From the NCBI GenBank assembly GCA_963558565.1, contig CAUWGX010000005.1, forward strand, positions 1 through 64,000: a stretch of 64,000 nt of DNA, given 5' to 3'. The notes under the pieces were generated by a model. That model was given only the letters and a program-made list of their open reading frames with translations, was not told the origin of the DNA and did no database searches. The stretch comes from Atopostipes sp963558565. Its GTDB lineage: Bacteria; Bacillota; Bacilli; Lactobacillales; Carnobacteriaceae_A. Numbering within the stretch: position 1 is the first letter of the stretch; each line of letters opens with the position of its first letter. The position numbers and the translations under genes were made by a program. This document shows positions 51,010 to 58,914 of the stretch, in pieces.

Positions 51010-52230
51010 ATGAAAACAAATGATAAACGGGTATTAGGAACGGCTATCTTAGGCTCAGGCTTAGATGATATGAATGTGATGTTTCTATCCTTCTCCCTTT
51101 CGAGTATTATTGCAGATTTGAATCTATCAGGGTCAGAAGCCGGCTGGATCGGCACGATTACAAATCTGGGAATGTTAGTAGGCGGTTTACTTTTTGGAGT
51201 CCTTGCTGATCGGTATAATAAATTTCATATTTTTAAAATAACCGTTTTGATTTTTAGTCTAGCCACTGGCTTTATCTTCTTTGTAGATAATATTTACATC
51301 CTTTACCTCTTGCGTTTCATTTCAGGTGTCGGCGTGGGTGGTGAGTATGGGGTGGCCATTTCAATTATGGCGGGTATTGTTCCTTTAAATAAAATGGGCA
51401 GAATCGCGTCTCTCAATGGCATTGTAGGTCAAATAGGCTCTATCTTAGCTGCTATTCTTGCGGCCTTGATAGCGCCGAGATTAGGTTGGCGTGGTTTGTT
51501 TCTCTTCGGTTTTCTGCCGGTAGTACTCATTGTGTGGGCTCACTTTTTCATAGATGCCCCAGCGATTACAGAAACAGGAGCCGAAACGACGCCACAGACG
51601 GAAAAGAACCCCCCACAAATCAAAGAATTATTTGCGACCCCACAATTGAGCCGACTCACTCTTTCTTTGATGTTGATGGCGACGATTCAAATCGCCGGCT
51701 ACTTTGGGATGATGAACTGGCTCCCTACGATGATGCAGTCTCAGTTAGGGGTTTCGGTGAGTGATTCATCGCAATGGATGATTGCCACCATTATAGGTAT
51801 GTGTATCGGGATGTTTGTTTTTGGGCAGATGATCGATAGAATAGGCCCTAGAAAAAGTTTTGGCAGTTTCTTAATTTGTTCCGCACTCTCTGTGTATTTG
51901 TTTACATTGGCGAACACGACCTTCACAATGATTCTAGGCGGAGCCGTTGTTGGTTTCTTCGTTAATGGCATGTTTACCGGCTATGCGACGGTGACGACTT
52001 TATTATATCCGCAACGCATCCGGACCATCGCGAATAATACGATTTTAAACGTTGGTCGAGCAGTTGGCGGCTTCTCTTCTGTTATTATCGGCATGATCTT
52101 AGACCATTCTGGGATACCGATGGTGATGCTTTTCCTGGCGAGTTTATATGGCGTCAGTTTATTGACCATGTTAAGCATCCCTGATTTGAAAAAAGAAAAT
52201 TACCAGCCGAGTACACAAGCAGTAAAATAA
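51010..52230 (+). CDS. MFS transporter, candidate orotate/pyrimidine-precursor importer
   Basis: 406 residues from ATG 51010 (AGAAGGAG 11 bases upstream; in-frame GTG 50998 is the alternative). Twelve helices of the aromatic acid/sugar:H+ symporter type: LGSGLDDMNVMFLSFSLSSI, GLLFGVLADRYNKFHIF, RFISGVGVGGEYGVAISIMA, and FGQMIDRIGPRKSF after the central loop. It starts 25 bases after pyrE with no terminator, so it belongs to the pyrF-pyrE operon. Orotate, which PyrE uses, is the obvious candidate substrate, by context only. Confidence 0.8.
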   Translation: MKTNDKRVLGTAILGSGLDDMNVMFLSFSLSSIIADLNLSGSEAGWIGTITNLGMLVGGLLFGVLADRYNKFHIFKITVLIFSLATGFIFFVDNIYILYLLRFISGVGVGGEYGVAISIMAGIVPLNKMGRIASLNGIVGQIGSILAAILAALIAPRLGWRGLFLFGFLPVVLIVWAHFFIDAPAITETGAETTPQTEKNPPQIKELFATPQLSRLTLSLMLMATIQIAGYFGMMNWLPTMMQSQLGVSVSDSSQWMIATIIGMCIGMFVFGQMIDRIGPRKSFGSFLICSALSVYLFTLANTTFTMILGGAVVGFFVNGMFTGYATVTTLLYPQRIRTIANNTILNVGRAVGGFSSVIIGMILDHSGIPMVMLFLASLYGVSLLTMLSIPDLKKENYQPSTQAVK

Positions 52231-52274
52231 TAGGGACTTCTTATGACCTTGGATCACTGAATGAGGTATAAGAT

Positions 52275-52317
52275 AAAAAAGGACCCAACCGATTCATGGG
52301 TTGGCGTCCTCTTTCTA
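52275..52317. terminator. Bidirectional terminator
   Basis: AAAAAAGGACCCAACC pairs with GGGTTGGCGTCCT, followed by CTTTCT, between the convergent MFS and ABC genes. Confidence 0.85.
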
Positions 52318-52318
52318 T

Positions 52319-53071
52319 TTAATTGTATTGATTAATATTCAAGAATTGTTGTAAGGTTTCATCTTCCGGGTGGTTTAATATTTCGTCCGGTGTGCCGTCC
52401 TCTGCGATCCGTCCCTCATTCATAAAAAGCACCCGAGAAGCAATGTCTTTAGCGAAAGAAATCTCGTGCGTGACGAGCAGCATCGTGATATTGTCTGTTT
52501 CCACCAGATGTTTAATAGTCTGTAAAACTTCCGATACAAGCATAGGATCAAGCGCAGAAGTTGGTTCATCAAATAAGAGAACTTTGGGATTGACAGCTAA
52601 TGCGCGTGCGATCCCCACTCGCTGCTGTTGCCCACCAGATAATTGCGAAGGATAAGCATCCTGTCTTTCGGCTAAACCGACTTTTTCTAACTGCTCAATG
52701 GCGATTTCTTTGGCTTCGTCTTCAGGGACATTGCGTACAGTGACGAGAGACTCCATCACATTTTGGAGAGCCGTCATATTTTTAAATAAATTATAATTTT
52801 GAAAAACCATAGAAGTCTGTAATCGTAACTGCTGGACATCTTTTTTAGAATAATTTTCAGCATCAATCGTCACATCGCCCACGGTCATTTTTCCGGTTGT
52901 CGGTTCATCTAAAAAGTTTAACATCCGCAGAAAAGTGGATTTCCCTGTACCCGATGGACCAATAATCGCTACGATTTCATTTTCTTTAATTTTTAAATGG
53001 ATATCTTCCAACACTTGGTGCTCACCAAATGATTTGGATAAATTTTGAATTTCAATCATGTTTTGACTCAT
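52319..53071 (-). CDS. tcyC: Cystine-type amino acid ABC transporter ATPase
   Basis: 250 residues, start ATG 53071 (AGAGAGGAG upstream). GlnQ/TcyC family: Walker A GPSGTGKST, MVFQNYNLFKNMTALQNVM, signature LSGGQQQR, Walker B VLLFDEPTSALDPMLV, LVTHEISFA. Third gene of an operon behind a cysteine T-box, which gives the substrate assignment. Confidence 0.88.
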   Translation of the reverse strand: MSQNMIEIQNLSKSFGEHQVLEDIHLKIKENEIVAIIGPSGTGKSTFLRMLNFLDEPTTGKMTVGDVTIDAENYSKKDVQQLRLQTSMVFQNYNLFKNMTALQNVMESLVTVRNVPEDEAKEIAIEQLEKVGLAERQDAYPSQLSGGQQQRVGIARALAVNPKVLLFDEPTSALDPMLVSEVLQTIKHLVETDNITMLLVTHEISFAKDIASRVLFMNEGRIAEDGTPDEILNHPEDETLQQFLNINQYN

Positions 53072-53092
53072 TGATTTGCTCCTCTCTCTAAC

Positions 53093-53758
53093 TTAATAAG
53101 CTTCAGAGAATTTTTTCGCGACGTATCTCTGGACAATCATTAATAAGCCAATAAGGACTAAATAAACAATAATGACGCCCCCATAAATTTCGAAATAACT
53201 AAATGTTCTAGAACCTTCAATACGGGCAGAACCCATCACATCGACCACACCAAGCATAAAAGATAAGGATGTCATTTTCGTGATACTAATGACATTATTA
53301 AATAGACTCGGTACCGCAATTCTCACCGCTTGAGGAATAATGACGCGTCGCATGAGTTGTCCGTTGGTCATTCCTAATGAATAAGCGGCGTCTTTCTGAC
53401 CTTCATCCACAGACAGCAAAGCACCTCGAATACTTTCAGCCATAAACCCACCGGCCGTTAGACTAATAATAATCGAAACGGCATTTAAAGGTTCCATTTC
53501 ACTGACAAAGGTACTGTAGCTCGCAATTCCATAGTAGAAAAAGTAGAGCAGAGCTACCAGCGGAGCACCGCGCATAATGAAAAGGTAAACTTTTGCGAGC
53601 GGGTTCAGAATTTTTACTTCATAGTAACCGATGACCGCAAGAATGAGACCAATGATTAAGCCGAAAAATGAAGCAACCAGCGTTAAATATAAAGTAAATC
53701 TGGCAGCATAAAAAAGGTTAGGAAGAACTTCCAACAGGTAGTTAAAATCAAATCCCAA
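53093..53758 (-). CDS. tcyB: Cystine-type amino acid ABC transporter permease
   Basis: 221 residues, start ATG 53758, AGGATGAATTG upstream. HisM/GlnP-type with ARFTLYLTLVASFFGLIIGL, FIMRGAPLVALLYFFYYG and the EAA loop DAAYSLGMTNGQLMRRVIIPQAVRI. Two copies would form the channel. Middle gene of the cysteine T-box operon. Confidence 0.88.
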   Translation of the reverse strand: MGFDFNYLLEVLPNLFYAARFTLYLTLVASFFGLIIGLILAVIGYYEVKILNPLAKVYLFIMRGAPLVALLYFFYYGIASYSTFVSEMEPLNAVSIIISLTAGGFMAESIRGALLSVDEGQKDAAYSLGMTNGQLMRRVIIPQAVRIAVPSLFNNVISITKMTSLSFMLGVVDVMGSARIEGSRTFSYFEIYGGVIIVYLVLIGLLMIVQRYVAKKFSEAY

Positions 53759-53778
53759 TTCAATTCATCCTTTCCATA

Positions 53779-54615
53779 TTATTCTTGTTCTGTTTCCACA
53801 TCTTCAAGGTTTTTAGTCATATCTGTATAAAGCCATTTTTCTGTGATTTCTCCCATCGTTCCATCCGCAATCATCTCTTCAATCACAACATTTAGTTCAT
53901 CGCGAAGTTGCGCATGTTCTTCCGTATCTGGTAAGAAATAAACAATAGGGGTAGCGCTCAGATTTTCTTCAAGAATCTTAAAGTCAACATCTCTTCTTTC
54001 GATATATTCATTTAAGAGAGATCTTGGGCCAGCAACGGCATCAAGGTTATCAATTTCTAATTGTTGAAATGCGTCGCCTGTTCCTTCATAACGAACTAAT
54101 TCAAAACCTATTTCTTCTTCTAATTGAGTAAGCGGGATATCAGCTGCTTGTCCGGCCATCACGCCAACTGTTTTTCCAGCAAGATCATCAAGCGTATTGA
54201 TTTCATCGTTCCAACCTTTAGTGGCTACGGTATTGGCATCCGCATAAACAGGTTCGGTATAAATATAATTTTGCGCTCGTTCTTCCGTTAAGGCGTAATT
54301 ATTGGCTGCGACATCACTACGGCCTGTATCAAGCTGCCCAAAGATAGCATTCCCGCTGACTCTTTGCACATCAATATTCCAGCCTGTTCGCTCAACAATC
54401 TCCGCCCAAATCTCAGCTTCTGTTCCGGTCCAATTCCCTTCATCATCAATTAAACTGTAAGGAGGTCCACTACCAGGGGTTGCGACATTGATCGTTTGGT
54501 CTTCCCATGCCACTTCTTCTGAAGCGTCATTTTCTGAACCACAAGCGACTAAAACAAAGGTTACGAGGGCTAAAAAGCTAGTCATTGTTAAAAGTTTTTT
54601 CCAATTGTTTTTCAT
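53779..54615 (-). CDS. tcyA: Cystine-type amino acid-binding lipoprotein
   Basis: 278 residues, start ATG 54615 (AAAGGTGAA upstream). Lipobox VLVACGS. SBP family 3: INVATPGSGPPYSLIDDEGN, GTEAEIWAEIVERTGW, FGQLDTGRSDVAANNYALTEERAQ, LAGKTVGVMAGQAADI. It binds an amino acid outside the membrane. The T-box with a TGC specifier directly upstream indicates cystine or a cysteine derivative. Confidence 0.88.
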   Translation of the reverse strand: MKNNWKKLLTMTSFLALVTFVLVACGSENDASEEVAWEDQTINVATPGSGPPYSLIDDEGNWTGTEAEIWAEIVERTGWNIDVQRVSGNAIFGQLDTGRSDVAANNYALTEERAQNYIYTEPVYADANTVATKGWNDEINTLDDLAGKTVGVMAGQAADIPLTQLEEEIGFELVRYEGTGDAFQQLEIDNLDAVAGPRSLLNEYIERRDVDFKILEENLSATPIVYFLPDTEEHAQLRDELNVVIEEMIADGTMGEITEKWLYTDMTKNLEDVETEQE

Positions 54616-54695
54616 GTTTATTCACCTTTCTTTTTACAAATTAAAGATTACTTGTGCAACAAAATATTTTAGAAGAATTCTTCCATCCTTTCTAC

Positions 54696-55000
54696 AAAAA
54701 ATGCCCCTAAACAGAAATGACTGCTAAAAAGAGTCATCTTTGTTTAAGGGCAAAATAAAATTACTTTGCGTTTCCACCTTAATTTTACGAAGCCATCTAT
54801 TGCTCTTCTGTTCTTCGTAAATCTCTGACCGGTACCACAATAATAGACCGGCGAGCGCTAACGGGCTCTCCCGGCATAACCTCAAGAATTTCTTCATTCA
54901 GCTATGCAACTTCAAGATGCACTTCCAAACGCATGACAGATCTCTTTCCACCTACCGAGATTCGCTGGGCTGTTGTTCGTTTGTACTCTTCTTTTTATCG
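54696..55000 (-). promoter_or_regulatory. T-box riboswitch, cysteine specifier
   Basis: On the minus strand, AGTA (54984-54987) and helix CAAACG (54978-54983) with CGTTTG frame the specifier loop GAAG-TGC-A, TGC at 54921-54919. The apical hairpin is ATCTC..GGTAGGTGG..GAGAT. The T-box bulge AAGGTGGAAACGC lies at 54780-54768. The terminator pairs TGCCCTTAAACA with TGTTTAGGGGCA and ends in a T-run (54752-54696). Spacing and element order match the two Met T-boxes in this window. It controls the cystine-type transporter. Confidence 0.88.
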
Positions 55001-55146
55001 TTTTTAATTAGAGACAATTAATTAAAATACAATTTAACAGACCTTGTTTTGAACTTCAAGAAAAGTGTCTCGTTCTTTCGAAAAAACTGTTTCTATAATT
55101 TGAAAACCAAAAGTGCTATAATAAAAAATAAAAGGTATGAATCAAA

Positions 55147-55800
55147 ATGAAACTTTTAAGAAAACTGATTGCGCTATTTCTAGCGATCTTGTTGGGGTTT
55201 TGGCTGGCTTCGGCAAATATTCTGAGTGGTACCAAAGCCGGAGAAGTTATGGACACGATTGTGCGATATCTTCCAGACCGAGAAGATCTACAGCAAATAC
55301 CGATTTTAGAAGATATTTATCCGCCGGCCGAGCCCGAAGTAAAGGAACCAGTAGAAACAGCCCAAACGTTAACCGCGAGCGATCAGGAAGTCGATGCGCA
55401 ATTAATCGAAAGTAAAGTGATCGAATTAGTGAATGAATTGCGCGCTGAACAAGGTGTGCCTTCGGTGGCTCCTAATGAAATGTTGCGAGCCGCCGCGACG
55501 ATTCGAGCAGTGGAAACCGAAGAGGCTTTTTCACATACGCGGCCAGACGGTTCCGACGCTTTTACAGTCTTTCAAGAAGAAGGGATTTCGTATCCTTATC
55601 GAGCTGTAGGTGAAAATTTAGGAATGGCGACTTATCATTTACCGGATGAAGAAATGGCTGAGTTTCTATTTAACGGTTGGGTTGAAAGTGAAGGGCATTA
55701 TGAAAATATGATCCGCCCGGAGTATAATGAGATAGGAATCGGCGTGCACTATGATGGGGACGTTTTATATGTGACTCAATTATTTGGCACTCAATATTAG
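55147..55800 (+). CDS. Secreted CAP/SCP-domain protein
   Basis: 217 residues, start ATG 55147 (AAAAGGTATG upstream). Signal anchor (LIALFLAILLGFWLASA), linker rich in Glu/Pro, and a YkwD-like CAP domain from about residue 90: SKVIELVNELRAEQGVPSV, FSHTRPDGSDAFTVF, GENLGMATY, FNGWVESEGHYENMIRPEYNEIGIGV. The CAP His and Glu residues are present. Such bacterial proteins are extracellular; their activity is not settled. Confidence 0.9.
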   Translation: MKLLRKLIALFLAILLGFWLASANILSGTKAGEVMDTIVRYLPDREDLQQIPILEDIYPPAEPEVKEPVETAQTLTASDQEVDAQLIESKVIELVNELRAEQGVPSVAPNEMLRAAATIRAVETEEAFSHTRPDGSDAFTVFQEEGISYPYRAVGENLGMATYHLPDEEMAEFLFNGWVESEGHYENMIRPEYNEIGIGVHYDGDVLYVTQLFGTQY

Positions 55801-55810
55801 CGAGAAGATT

Positions 55811-55860
55811 AAGATCTCAAGAACTCTTCGAGGAGGGGAGGCTTGAGATTTTTCTTTTTT
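55811..55860 (+). terminator. Terminator of the CAP gene
   Basis: AAGATCTCAAG pairs with CTTGAGATTTTT over a 20-base loop. Confidence 0.8.
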
Positions 55861-55913
55861 TAAATAGCTGATAGAATAAAAGATTCAAGAACAAAAAAAT
55901 AGGAGCGAGATGA

Positions 55914-56615
55914 ATGAAAAAGAGTAGAATTAAAAAATGGTGGTTGGCAGGGATCGGCTTGTTGTTTTTAGTGCTAGGTACAGCCTGTGAAGCGGTCGAA
56001 ACAAATACGACACTCAGCGTGGAAGAGGATGATCTGCGGATTGCAGCGGTAGGTGACAGTATTACTTATTATAGTTTTTCTGGAAATAATTATCCTGAAC
56101 AATTAGATGAAATGCTGGGTGAAGGTTACGCGGTGCAAAATTTCGGAAAATCGAACTATGCTGCGCAGTCCTCGAGTGATTTTCCTTACAGCACCACCGA
56201 AGCTTATCAAGAAAGTTTAGACTATGAACCCGAGATTGTTCTGTTTATGTTAGGTACTAATGATACTAAAGCGAATAATTGGGCAGGAGCTGAGCAATTT
56301 AAGGAAGAGTATACGGAACTTTTAGAAAGTTATTTAGAACTTGAAAGTGTTTCGCGTGTCATTTTAGCGGCACCACCGACTGTATTTTTAGAAAATACTC
56401 CCCGTGGTTCAATTGACCCGGGTATTATTGAACCGATTCATGATGTGGTAGAAGAAGTCGCCGCGGAGTATGACTTAGAATTTTTAGATATGACAAAAGC
56501 GACTGCCGGACACCCCGAATGGTTCTTTGACGGCATCCATCCGAATGAGATAGGCGCGAAACAATTGGCTATAACCTTCTATGAAAAAATAAGCAAGGAG
56601 GCAGAAAAACAATGA
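55914..56615 (+). CDS. SGNH/GDSL-family lipoprotein hydrolase
   Basis: 233 residues, start ATG 55914 (AGGAGCGAG upstream). Lipobox LGTACEA. SGNH blocks: catalytic Ser in AAVGDSITYY, Gly in GKSNYAAQ, Asn in FMLGTNDTKANNW, and Asp-His in FFDGIHPNEIG. Predicted ester hydrolase anchored at the outer membrane face, perhaps acting on acetylated wall polymers or lipids. The GNAT gene starts four bases before its stop. Confidence 0.88.
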   Translation: MKKSRIKKWWLAGIGLLFLVLGTACEAVETNTTLSVEEDDLRIAAVGDSITYYSFSGNNYPEQLDEMLGEGYAVQNFGKSNYAAQSSSDFPYSTTEAYQESLDYEPEIVLFMLGTNDTKANNWAGAEQFKEEYTELLESYLELESVSRVILAAPPTVFLENTPRGSIDPGIIEPIHDVVEEVAAEYDLEFLDMTKATAGHPEWFFDGIHPNEIGAKQLAITFYEKISKEAEKQ

Positions 56616-57145
56616 AGATAACCATCCGGCAAGAAACGCCAAAAGATTATACAGCTATCGAAGAAGTGATTAAAGAAGCTTTTTTAAGGGAAACAATGAG
56701 TGATCAGCAAGAACATGTTCTTGTCCAAAAACTGCGCACTTCCTCGGCTTTTGTCCCTGAACTCTCTTTAGTGGCGTTCAATGAAGAGGAAGAGATCATT
56801 GGCTATCTATTACTGACTGAAAATAAAATTGTCAATGAAAACCAAGAAATGCGAGCTTTATCGCTGGCCCCTGTTGCTGTCCATCCAGCTTTTCAAAAGC
56901 AAGGGATTGGTAGCCAATTAATAAAAGAAGGTATCAAAAGAGCCAGAGCTGCCGGCTATCGAGCGATTATTGTTTTAGGGCATCCTGATTATTACCCACG
57001 ATTTGGTTTTAAGCCGGCTTATTTGTGGCAGATAAAAGCCCCATTTGATGTACCGCAAGAAGCTTTTATGGCTTTAGAATTAACTCCTGACGCTTTAGAA
57101 AACCAAACAGGGACGGTGCAATATCCCTCTGCATTTTTAAATTAA
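56612..57145 (+). CDS. GNAT-family N-acetyltransferase
   Basis: 177 residues, start ATG 56612, overlapping the SGNH stop, with AAGGAGG upstream. Acetyl-CoA motif VHPAFQKQGIGSQLIKEGIKRARAAG and FGHPDYYPRFGFK-like segment (LGHPDYYPRFGFKPAYLW), typical of YhbS-like acetyltransferases. Substrate unknown. Confidence 0.88.
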   Translation: MKITIRQETPKDYTAIEEVIKEAFLRETMSDQQEHVLVQKLRTSSAFVPELSLVAFNEEEEIIGYLLLTENKIVNENQEMRALSLAPVAVHPAFQKQGIGSQLIKEGIKRARAAGYRAIIVLGHPDYYPRFGFKPAYLWQIKAPFDVPQEAFMALELTPDALENQTGTVQYPSAFLN

Positions 57146-57187
57146 AGTTCGTATAGATGGGTAATGAATGATTTTGACTGTTTGTGG

Positions 57188-57216
57188 TTGAAAATGAGCG
57201 GATGTAGTGCTATTAT
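57188..57216 (+). promoter_or_regulatory. Promoter of the fructose operon
   Basis: TTGAAA (57188-57193), 17-base spacer, TATTAT (57211-57216), about 21 bases before the fruR start codon. Confidence 0.7.
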
Positions 57217-57236
57217 TGAGATATAAGGTGATGAGA

Positions 57237-57992
57237 ATGCTTACAGAAGAACGACATGCATATATTTTAGATAAACTTAAAAGAGAAAATACCGTTAAAA
57301 TTAAAGATTTAGAGTCGGAATTAAATTGCTCGATATCAACGGTTCGAAGAGATTTATCTGAGCTTGAAGAACAAGGGCTGCTTACACGAGTTCATGGGGG
57401 CGCAAAGAGAATTTATACCCTGAACACAGAGTTGGAGATGAAAGAAAAATCATCCAAAAACATTCATGAAAAGAAACAAATTGGCGCTTTAGCCGCTTCT
57501 TTTGTGACAGCAGAAGATATTATTTATTTGGATGCGGGGACGACTACTTACGAAATGATTCCTTTTTTAAAAGACATCAAAGATTTATTAGTGGTCACAA
57601 ACGGGGTCAATCATGCTGATTTATTGACGGATTATAATATTTCTACTGTCTTGTTAGGCGGACAGATTAAGATGAGAACCAAAGCCATCATTGGCTCTGT
57701 TGCTTTCAAGCAATTAGAAACATATGGCTTTAGTAAGACATTTTTAGGGATGAACGGGATTGATGGTGAATTTGGTTATACCACCCCTGATCCTGAAGAG
57801 GCCGCTTTAAAACGTTTAGCCGGAAGCCAAGCGAATCAAACGTATGTCGTTGCAGACTCAACGAAATTTCATAAAGTAAATTTTGTCAAAGTGAGTGAAT
57901 TGGAAAATTATGCGGTGATCACCAGCCGACTCGACGAGTCAGATCGAGCACAATTTACAAACTGGACCAAAATATGGGAGGCGAACCAATGA
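57237..57992 (+). CDS. fruR: DeoR-family repressor of fructose utilisation
   Basis: 251 residues from ATG 57237, 6 bases after AAGGTG; upstream ATGs at 57231 and 57207 lack usable sites. DeoR winged helix at 1-55 (RHAYILDKLKRENTVKIKDL, STVRRDLSELEEQGLLTRVH GGA) and a sugar-phosphate sensing domain with DAGTTTYEM and FLGMNGID. It should repress this operon until fructose 1-phosphate accumulates. The stop overlaps the fruK start. Confidence 0.92.
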   Translation: MLTEERHAYILDKLKRENTVKIKDLESELNCSISTVRRDLSELEEQGLLTRVHGGAKRIYTLNTELEMKEKSSKNIHEKKQIGALAASFVTAEDIIYLDAGTTTYEMIPFLKDIKDLLVVTNGVNHADLLTDYNISTVLLGGQIKMRTKAIIGSVAFKQLETYGFSKTFLGMNGIDGEFGYTTPDPEEAALKRLAGSQANQTYVVADSTKFHKVNFVKVSELENYAVITSRLDESDRAQFTNWTKIWEANQ

Positions 57993-58912
57993 TCTACACA
58001 TTAACATTAAATCCATCGATTGATTACGTGATCAACTTAGATGAAGTGAAGCTCGGCGAGCTCAATCGCATCCAAGCGGATCACTTTTTTACGGGGGGAA
58101 AAGGCATTAATGTTTCAAGAGTTTTAAAGAATCTAGGCCATGCGAATACCGCTCTGGGTTTTATGGGCGGTTTTACGGGTGACTTTGTTGCAGAAGAGTT
58201 AGCAAAGGAGAACATCCAAACTGACTTTACAGCGATTGAAGAATACACGCGGATTAATATAAAAGTAAAAGCAGCTGAAGAAACAGAATTAAATGGTCAA
58301 GGACCGCGAGTTGATGAAGCAGCGGCGACCAAATTATTAGATCAGCTGACAGCGGTTCAACCAGACGATCTCGTTATTATTTCAGGCAGTCAACCACGGA
58401 ATTTACCGACGGATTACTACCAACAAATTATTGCGGCGATCAAAAAGGCAGGCGCGGAATTTGTGATCGACACGACGGGTAGAGCGTTAGAAGCCGCGTT
58501 AGATTCCAAGCCTTTTTTAGTAAAACCAAACGATGTAGAGCTAGCTGAGTTATTTAATGTGACTTTAAAGACGGAAGCGGATTATATGAAATACGGGCAA
58601 AAATTAATTGATGCAGGTGCACGTTTTGCGATTGTGTCGCTCGGAAGTAAAGGCGCCCTTTTATTTTCTGAAGAAGGGATTTTCCGCGGAAACTCTCCGA
58701 CAGGTGCTGTCAAAAATACCGTCGGTGCTGGCGATTCGATGATTGCTGGCTTTGTGGGCACGTTTTTAGAAACAGGAGATCTGCAGGAAGCTTTTAAAAC
58801 TGGTTTAGCCAGTGGGAGTGCGACAGCGTTTACGGAAGATTTAGCGACGAAAGAAGAAATTGATACGCTGTACCCCCAAATTCAGATCGAAAAAATAGGA
58901 GAGGATGAATAA
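57989..58912 (+). CDS. fruK: 1-phosphofructokinase
   Basis: 307 residues from ATG 57989 behind GGGAGG. PfkB family: YTLTLNPSIDYVINLDEVKLG, FTGGKGINVSRVLKNLGH and C-terminal NTVGAGDSMIAGFVG with the catalytic Asp. Converts fructose 1-phosphate to fructose 1,6-bisphosphate. Confidence 0.95.
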   Translation: MIYTLTLNPSIDYVINLDEVKLGELNRIQADHFFTGGKGINVSRVLKNLGHANTALGFMGGFTGDFVAEELAKENIQTDFTAIEEYTRINIKVKAAEETELNGQGPRVDEAAATKLLDQLTAVQPDDLVIISGSQPRNLPTDYYQQIIAAIKKAGAEFVIDTTGRALEAALDSKPFLVKPNDVELAELFNVTLKTEADYMKYGQKLIDAGARFAIVSLGSKGALLFSEEGIFRGNSPTGAVKNTVGAGDSMIAGFVGTFLETGDLQEAFKTGLASGSATAFTEDLATKEEIDTLYPQIQIEKIGEDE

Positions 58913-58914
58913 GC

